Part shown: one piece after another, positions 47,500 to 53,080 of the stretch
Numbering within the stretch: the first letter of the stretch is position 1
How the letters are laid out: each line of letters begins with the position of its first letter
Assembly: GCA_023301765.1 (NCBI GenBank)
Contig: JALZUC010000020.1
Location: 1-53,080 of the forward strand
Direction: 5' to 3'
Origin: Akkermansiaceae bacterium
Lineage (GTDB): Bacteria; Verrucomicrobiota; Verrucomicrobiia; Verrucomicrobiales; Akkermansiaceae
DNA: 53,080 nt
Made by a program: the position numbers and the translations under genes
The notes under the pieces: generated by a model
Told to the model about the DNA's origin: nothing
Seen by the model: the letters and a program-made list of their open reading frames with translations, nothing else
Databases searched by the model: none

Positions 47500-48420
47500 T
47501 TATCGCCCTAACACCTTGGCAGCAGTAGTCGCATCAATTGTAAATTGCTCACTACCACTCGATTTTGGCTCTTCACCCTGCTTTGTCTCATACTGAAATA
47601 CTTTTACCGGCTTTACCCCTTCAATCTGAGAAAAAATGTAAACACGTACTGTCACAGGCTCATCCCCCTTATAGTCTGGTAAATCTTTGATGGAAAACCA
47701 AATACTATTCACCCCATCACGGCCACCACCAACAACAACCTCTGAGGCAGACGTATTTTGGAAGCGATGTTTACTTATACTATTCACAGCCACCTGCACC
47801 TCACGTCCAGGACAATAAGTATACACTTTAGCAATATATTTTGCCTGCCTTACCACAATCGGCTGCGGTGGACGCTTCCCATCGGGGATAAATGCAGCAC
47901 CGTCCACGTAGTTCATATTTCCAGCAAGAAGCTCATTTCGGATAGCACTCAGTCCGCTGAGGTTAACAAACTCTGCGTTATCATACTTCCAGCCCCTTCC
48001 TTCATGGAGATAGTTTAGCACCAAAATATTATCAGATGGCTGCCCCCCCACGCCGAAGTCCACCTTACCGAAGTAGACTAACTTTGCTGTCACCCCACTA
48101 CTTCGTGCACGGAGTAGCTTCAGACCATTTAAACTAGCCGGAGGAACAGGCGTTTTAAAAATATCCGCAGGAAATACCCCCCTCTCTGATAGGATACGGT
48201 TCTGTATAGATATTTTACGGTGAGACGCTGTAGCCTGGGTCCACTGACCATGATTTTTACTTACCATAGCATTACGCCAGTATAGATACACATCTTGGAG
48301 GTTCTTACCCAGTGCCGCCGTTTGAGCAGCTGTCTGAGCCGATACATTTTGAGAAGCTCCAGCTGTAAGGAGCGCTACTGAGGTCAAGAGAATTAATTGC
48401 AGTCGTTTCACGCTTTCCAT
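47500..48420 (-). CDS. Exported protein of unknown function
   Basis: A 306-residue protein with a signal peptide (MESVKRLQLILLTSVALLTAG, cleavage near VSAQ). The first half has an alpha/beta look, with YLYWRNAMVSKNHGQWTQAT and ILVLNYLHEGRGWKYDNAEF; the second half is beta-rich with VVVRQAKYIAKVYTYCPG. The pattern of a helix pair then strands could be an NTF2-like fold, a guess only. It is 26 bp before the longest hemX start on the same strand and may share its message. Confidence 0.65.
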   Translation of the reverse strand: MESVKRLQLILLTSVALLTAGASQNVSAQTAAQTAALGKNLQDVYLYWRNAMVSKNHGQWTQATASHRKISIQNRILSERGVFPADIFKTPVPPASLNGLKLLRARSSGVTAKLVYFGKVDFGVGGQPSDNILVLNYLHEGRGWKYDNAEFVNLSGLSAIRNELLAGNMNYVDGAAFIPDGKRPPQPIVVRQAKYIAKVYTYCPGREVQVAVNSISKHRFQNTSASEVVVGGGRDGVNSIWFSIKDLPDYKGDEPVTVRVYIFSQIEGVKPVKVFQYETKQGEEPKSSGSEQFTIDATTAAKVLGR

Positions 48421-48490
48421 TGGACAATAAATTCAGACAAGGGCAAACCATTTCTCAACAACGCACGTTTGCACTGTCAGATATCTGTCT

Positions 48491-49336
48491 ATGAATGCTT
48501 CACCTCAAATCGGCCCAGCCACCACACCACTTAGTGAAGAACGTGAGCGTGAACTCCTCAAGGACGCCATTACCCACCTTTATCAAAAGGAAAGTAGCTA
48601 CGAGCTCACAGCCTACGCCTTCAACCCTCCGAACCACGATATAGCAGAGCTAAAGCCAGCTATACTATTTCTACACGGAGGACTCTGGGATGTCAGTATG
48701 CCCACTCAGTTCGCCCCGCACTGCCTACACTTTGCCAGCCGTGGCATGGTTGCCCTAACAGTGGAATACCGTGTAAATGCCAAACATGGCACTAGCCCTT
48801 TAGACGCTTTTGTTGATGCCCAAATGGCAATGATATGGATAAGGCATAATCACGCCGGACTCGGAATCGACCCTAATAGAATCATCGTAGCCGGCGCCGC
48901 CTCTGGGGCACACATGGCACTATCCCTAGCCATGCAGCCCGATATCATGGACATAGATGGCTACAATGCTCGCCCTCAAGGGATCATTGCACTCAGTGCA
49001 CTGGTAAATACCACCCGTAAAGGGATGGAGAGTGATCGCTTTGGTGATGTTAAAACAGCAGCTAAGAAAAGCCCCTCCACGAACGTGCGTAAGAAGCTTC
49101 CCCCTAGCCTCTTTATCCACGGTAAAGCAGACACCATCGTACCCTACGATCACATCACAAAAATAACCAAAGCACTGAAGCGCAAAAAGAACCACTGTGA
49201 GCTTGTCGATTTTGAAGGCGCTAATCACAGCTTCTTTAACTTCAACGTCAGCGCTAAACACTTTGAAATAGTGTTAAACTCCATGGATGCCTTTGTAAGT
49301 GACCTTGGCTACATTGAGCCTGTAGATTACGTCTAA
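48491..49336 (+). CDS. Alpha/beta hydrolase with an altered nucleophile motif
   Basis: A 281-residue esterase-like protein of the acetyl-esterase/BD-FAE type. The oxyanion block LFLHGGLWD, the acid in HGKADTIVPYD and the base His in GANHSFFNF are present. In the nucleophile elbow the family's G-x-S-x-G-x-H becomes GAASGAH, so the aligned Ser position holds Ala and a Ser sits one residue later. The protein may be inactive, or the Ser may be displaced. No signal peptide is seen. Divergent from the exported-protein gene. Confidence 0.8.
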   Translation: MNASPQIGPATTPLSEERERELLKDAITHLYQKESSYELTAYAFNPPNHDIAELKPAILFLHGGLWDVSMPTQFAPHCLHFASRGMVALTVEYRVNAKHGTSPLDAFVDAQMAMIWIRHNHAGLGIDPNRIIVAGAASGAHMALSLAMQPDIMDIDGYNARPQGIIALSALVNTTRKGMESDRFGDVKTAAKKSPSTNVRKKLPPSLFIHGKADTIVPYDHITKITKALKRKKNHCELVDFEGANHSFFNFNVSAKHFEIVLNSMDAFVSDLGYIEPVDYV

Positions 49337-49412
49337 GTCATTAATAATAAATGCGCAAAATTTCATTTTGCGCAATACATTTACAAGATTAGAACTATAG
49401 TAGATCTAATCC

Positions 49413-51728
49413 ATGCTCACCCCCACTAGTCAGCCTAGTAAAATCCTTGCGACTTTTTTTGCCGTTCTCACCTTGGGCGCTACTACACTAGCTCTATCTG
49501 CAGATACACCACCCCGGCAGCAGGAGCTTCTCACCGAGTGGCAAGATGATATTCAGCCGATGCTGGAGCACTACTGCTATGATTGCCATGGTGATGGTCG
49601 CAGTAAGGGAAAACTAGATCTAGAGAGGTACCCAGACCTTGCAAGTATGAGGCAGAACCCAAAAATATGGGAACACATCCTCACACGTGTAGACCACCAC
49701 CTCATGCCTCCACCACGTAAAGAGCAGCCAGAGAGAGAGGAACGTGAACAACTCGTGAGATGGATTAACCACGCCGTTTTCCCCTCAGACATTAATGACC
49801 CCGGACACAGCGTCCCAAGGCGGATGAATAGAATCGAGTATCAAAACACCATCAAAGAACTCTTAGGGATTCAAATAAACCTCACTAATATCCTCCCGCC
49901 AGATGACTCAGGCTACGGCTTTGATACCAATGCCCACGCCCTCAGCATCTCACCAGCACATATTGAAAAATACCTCTTAGCCGCTGAGAAATCACTCGAT
50001 CAGGCCATCCACCTAGGTCCCCTACAGCCTCAGAAAGTACACTTTAAAGGCAAGGACTTCCGTGATCACGGCCACCAGCGCAATGGCGGAGTATTCCTCT
50101 CCACCGTGGGCACCACTAACTTAAGACCATCAATAGACAGAGCTGGAAAATACCGTCTCACAGTCACCGCCTCAGCCACCCAAGGAGGAAATGAACACCC
50201 CAGGCTCCATATTTCCGTAAATGATAAACTACTCAGTAAATTTGAAATCAAAGACCACATTAACGATAAAAAAGAATACACCACCGAATTAAACCTCCCA
50301 AGAGGCAGGGCTAAAATCTCCCTGACGTTCCCAAACGATTACTATAACCCAGAGAGCAAAGACCCTAAATTCAGAGACCGTAACCTCATGATTCATAGTG
50401 CCAGTCTCGAAGGTCCACTAGGGGTAAAGAGAGTTAAGCCAGAGAGCCACACCCGCATCTACCACCCACAGAAAAGCGGCGAAACAGATAAAGCCTATAC
50501 CCGTGAGTTACTGACACGCTTTGCCCGCCGTGCATTCCGCCGGCCCGTACTAAATGAGGAAATAACACGCTACCTAACACTCTCTACTCAGCTCAGTAAA
50601 CAAAGCAGCTCACGTAATGCCGGTATCAAAGCCACACTCTCAGCCATGCTCGTATCACCCTCCTTCCTCTTCATCTCTCCAGATCTTGCCCAACCAAGAA
50701 ATGAGGAAAAAATCAGCCGTATAGATGAACACACCCTCGCTAGCAGGCTATCCTACTTTCTGTGGAGCAGTATGCCAGATGAAACCTTACTCTCACTCGC
50801 AGACAACGGCCAGTTGAGAAAGAAACTGAATTCACAAATCACGCGTATGCTCAAAGACCCACGAGCACACGAGATGGTTCTGCACTTCACCGGACAGTGG
50901 CTTCAACTACGTGACCTGAAGTCCACCACACGTGATAAAAAACGCTTCAGTAACTTCTCTGCCAGCCTCGCCCAAGACATGAGACAAGAAACCACCCTTC
51001 TAGCCCAGCACATCCTCCTAAATAATCAGAGCCTTTTAGACTTCTTAGCTGCAGACTACACCTTCATCAATGAAAGCTTAGCCAAGCACTACGGCATCCC
51101 CGGCATAAAAGGCTCCCACTTCCGCCGTATCACCACTACTAAACAAAAACGCCGTGGTATGCTCACCCACGCATCCATTCTCACCCTCACATCTCAGCCG
51201 GAGCGCACATCACCAGTGCTTCGAGGTAAATTCATCCTAGAAAACATCCTTGATATCACCCCTCCTCCACCGCCACCAGACCTCCCAGATCTGGAAGAAG
51301 TTCATGAGAATGGCACCAAGATGACCGTCAGGGAGCAACTAGCTATGCACAGGGAGAAGAGCGCCTGCGCTGGCTGCCATAACCTCATGGACCCCATAGG
51401 CCTAGCGTTTGAAAACTATGACGCCATCGGCGTCTGGCGTGATTCAGAGAATGGCCAGCCCATCAACGCCAGTGGTAAACTAGTCACGGGAGAACCTCTA
51501 GATGGTGCAGAATCACTCCGCCTCATTATCCTCAATAATAAAGCTGACCAGTTCCTCCGTAGCCTTTCCGTCAAACTTATGACCTACGCGCTAAGTCGCG
51601 GAATCACACGCCGAGACCGTGCCCATATTGAAAAAATTCTCTCCGAACTTAAAGCTAACAAAAACTCCGCCCACAGCCTCATTAGAGGCATTGTGCACAG
51701 TGTCCCATTTCAATACCAACATAACTAA
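49413..51728 (+). CDS. PSCyt1/DUF1592-type exported cytochrome protein
   Basis: A 771-residue exported protein typical of Planctomycetes and Verrucomicrobia. After the signal peptide comes a c-type haem site CYDCH (55-59, PSCyt1), then DUF1587 (RRMNRIEYQNTIKELLG), a sugar-binding-like beta region, DUF1595 (RFARRAFRRPV), DUF1592 (RLSYFLWSSMPDETLLSLA) and DUF1588 with a second haem-like CAGCHNLMDPIG. The end is DUF1585 (LMTYALSRGITRRDRAHIE). Role unknown; periplasmic electron transfer linked to polysaccharide use is often suggested. It forms a pair with the next gene. Confidence 0.92.
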   Translation: MLTPTSQPSKILATFFAVLTLGATTLALSADTPPRQQELLTEWQDDIQPMLEHYCYDCHGDGRSKGKLDLERYPDLASMRQNPKIWEHILTRVDHHLMPPPRKEQPEREEREQLVRWINHAVFPSDINDPGHSVPRRMNRIEYQNTIKELLGIQINLTNILPPDDSGYGFDTNAHALSISPAHIEKYLLAAEKSLDQAIHLGPLQPQKVHFKGKDFRDHGHQRNGGVFLSTVGTTNLRPSIDRAGKYRLTVTASATQGGNEHPRLHISVNDKLLSKFEIKDHINDKKEYTTELNLPRGRAKISLTFPNDYYNPESKDPKFRDRNLMIHSASLEGPLGVKRVKPESHTRIYHPQKSGETDKAYTRELLTRFARRAFRRPVLNEEITRYLTLSTQLSKQSSSRNAGIKATLSAMLVSPSFLFISPDLAQPRNEEKISRIDEHTLASRLSYFLWSSMPDETLLSLADNGQLRKKLNSQITRMLKDPRAHEMVLHFTGQWLQLRDLKSTTRDKKRFSNFSASLAQDMRQETTLLAQHILLNNQSLLDFLAADYTFINESLAKHYGIPGIKGSHFRRITTTKQKRRGMLTHASILTLTSQPERTSPVLRGKFILENILDITPPPPPPDLPDLEEVHENGTKMTVREQLAMHREKSACAGCHNLMDPIGLAFENYDAIGVWRDSENGQPINASGKLVTGEPLDGAESLRLIILNNKADQFLRSLSVKLMTYALSRGITRRDRAHIEKILSELKANKNSAHSLIRGIVHSVPFQYQHN

Positions 51729-51733
51729 AACCT

Positions 51734-53032
51734 ATGCAGCGCCGCACATTTCTTAAAGGACTAGGAGCCACACTCGCAGTCCCTCAGCTCACCTCCCTGC
51801 AGGCCGCTAAGACCTCAGTGGTGACACCCCCCATACGCATGGCCTTTGTCTACGCGCCCAATGGAGTCAATCTAGCCAAATGGCGCCCTTCTGGACTAGG
51901 TACAGACTACCACATGGGGCAGTCCATGAAACCACTAGAAAAACTCCGTAAAAACTTTCAGATCATCAGTGGCTTAGATCACGATAAAGCCAAGGCCAAT
52001 GGAGACGGTGCAGGTGACCATGCCCGCGCTAACGCCACCTACCTCACCGGATGCCAAGCACGTAAAACCTCAGGCTCAAACATCCACCTTGGTATATCTG
52101 TCGATCAAATAGCCGCCCAGCAGATTGGCCACTACACTCGCCTCCCATCCTTAGAACTTAGCACAGACCCTCCACGCCGTTCCGGTAGATGTGACTCTGG
52201 CTACTCATGTGCCTATCAATATAACCTCTCATGGCGAAGTGCTAATACCCCCATGCCCTCGGAGCGAGATCCCCGCTCCGTCTTTGAGCGCCTCTTTGGC
52301 TCCGGTGATGCGCGCGAGGATGCCAGACGCCGCGCAGAGCATAAAAGTGTGCTAGACTTTGTCCTAGATGATGCAAAACGCCTGCACAAGCGCGCCAGCC
52401 ATAATGATCAAGACAAACTAGATGAATACATGACCGCCGTGCGCGAGGTAGAACAGCGCATCAGCCGCCATGAAAACTTTACAGACCAATTCCCCGGCAT
52501 CATCAAACCTAGCGGTATCCCAGCCGACTACCGCGAACACATCAGGCTCATGTACCAGCTCATGACCCTAGCCTTCCGCACAGACTCCACTCGTATCTGC
52601 ACCTTTCTACTCGCACACGATGGCTCTAATCGAGCCTTCGAGGAAATTGGAATATCCGGCGGTCACCACTCTCTTTCCCACCACAAGAAGAAACAGAAAA
52701 ATCTCGATCAAATCGCCAAGATTGATCACTTCTACCTCGAAGAATATGCAAGGTTCCTATCAGGCCTTAAAGGTATCTCAGAAGGTCAGGGCTCACTTCT
52801 CGATAACACCATGATTATCTACGGCTCAGGCATCAGTGACGGGAATCGCCATAGCCATACAAATCTACCTCTCATTCTCGCAGGAGGAGGTGGTGGTAGC
52901 CTTACCCCTGGTCGTCATATCAGCATAGAAAAAGGCACTCCTATGACTAATCTCCACCTCGCAATGTTAGAGAAAATACAAGTAAAGGCACGGCGCATAG
53001 GCGACTCCAATGGCATCTTAAAGGGGATTTAA
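51734..53032 (+). CDS. DUF1552 Tat-exported protein
   Basis: A 432-residue protein of family DUF1552. The N-terminus MQRRTFLKGLGATLAVPQL has a twin-arginine motif, so it is probably exported folded. Visible blocks are the FVYAPNGVN and GDHARANATYLTG, which recall the alkaline-phosphatase-like/sulfatase-type DUF1501 group. It starts 6 bp after the PSCyt1 gene, the usual partner in these phyla. Substrate unknown. Intact in this window, ending 48 bp before the edge. Confidence 0.92.
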   Translation: MQRRTFLKGLGATLAVPQLTSLQAAKTSVVTPPIRMAFVYAPNGVNLAKWRPSGLGTDYHMGQSMKPLEKLRKNFQIISGLDHDKAKANGDGAGDHARANATYLTGCQARKTSGSNIHLGISVDQIAAQQIGHYTRLPSLELSTDPPRRSGRCDSGYSCAYQYNLSWRSANTPMPSERDPRSVFERLFGSGDAREDARRRAEHKSVLDFVLDDAKRLHKRASHNDQDKLDEYMTAVREVEQRISRHENFTDQFPGIIKPSGIPADYREHIRLMYQLMTLAFRTDSTRICTFLLAHDGSNRAFEEIGISGGHHSLSHHKKKQKNLDQIAKIDHFYLEEYARFLSGLKGISEGQGSLLDNTMIIYGSGISDGNRHSHTNLPLILAGGGGGSLTPGRHISIEKGTPMTNLHLAMLEKIQVKARRIGDSNGILKGI

Positions 53033-53080
53033 CAGGACCACCCTCCTGCACCTGCTGCCATTAGCTCGCATCTAAACAGC

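Overview
The window looks like chromosomal DNA from a member of the Verrucomicrobiota, probably Verrucomicrobiales close to Rubritalea. Four things support this. A Verru_Chthon cassette protein A homologue is present. A planctomycete/verrucomicrobial exported cytochrome (PSCyt1 plus DUF1587/1595/1592/1588/1585) is paired with a DUF1552 Tat-signal protein. SecD and SecF are fused. Shine-Dalgarno sequences are hard to find before most genes. The genus is inference; no 16S gene is in the window.

Layout. (1) 0.2-4.0 kb: a Fic AMP-transferase with operator-like repeats, convergent with an SF1 helicase carrying a nuclease-like C-terminus. (2) 4.6-12.0 kb, minus strand: Verru_Chthon cassette protein A and four exported proteins of unknown function, ending in a strong terminator and containing a 1 kb stretch without genes. 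(3) 12.3-31.3 kb: housekeeping genes (HAD phosphatase, UDP-glucose pyrophosphorylase, fRMsr, dnaX-ybaB, tgt-yajC-secD-like-secDF, tRNA-Asn, acpS-pdxJ, a Na/Pi transporter, NfeD, rpoA-rplQ). (4) 31.5-33.5 kb: an AP2-like small protein, psd and ogt. (5) 33.6-43.6 kb: a compound defence island. (6) 43.6-47.5 kb: nrtS-like gene and the haem operon hemX-hemA-hemC-hemD. (7) 47.5-53.0 kb: exported protein, alpha/beta hydrolase, and the PSCyt1/DUF1592-DUF1552 pair.

The most interesting part is the island at 33.6-43.6 kb. A type I restriction-modification system (hsdR-hsdS ... hsdM) is split by about 4 kb of inserted genes. The first insert is an AAA15-type ATPase followed 3 bp later by a DUF4435/TOPRIM protein, which is the composition of the PARIS (AriA/AriB) anti-anti-restriction system. 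The second insert is an overlapping pair, a DUF3800 protein and an unrecognised 169-aa protein that may be a toxin. A broken copy of the first ~116 bp of hsdM sits in front of the second insert, so that insert lies between two hsdM 5' ends. A hairpin followed by nine Ts on the minus strand, just upstream of hsdM, may be a small RNA. A working model is that HsdRMS is the first layer and the ATPase/DUF4435 pair is a trap for phage anti-restriction proteins. This is inferred from family composition and location only.

Other unusual points: a stand-alone second copy of the SecD periplasmic domain directly before secDF; a Tgt whose three zinc cysteines are replaced by His, His and Leu; DnaX with only two of four zinc cysteines; a HemA lacking its C-terminal dimerisation domain; and an alpha/beta hydrolase whose nucleophile position is Ala.
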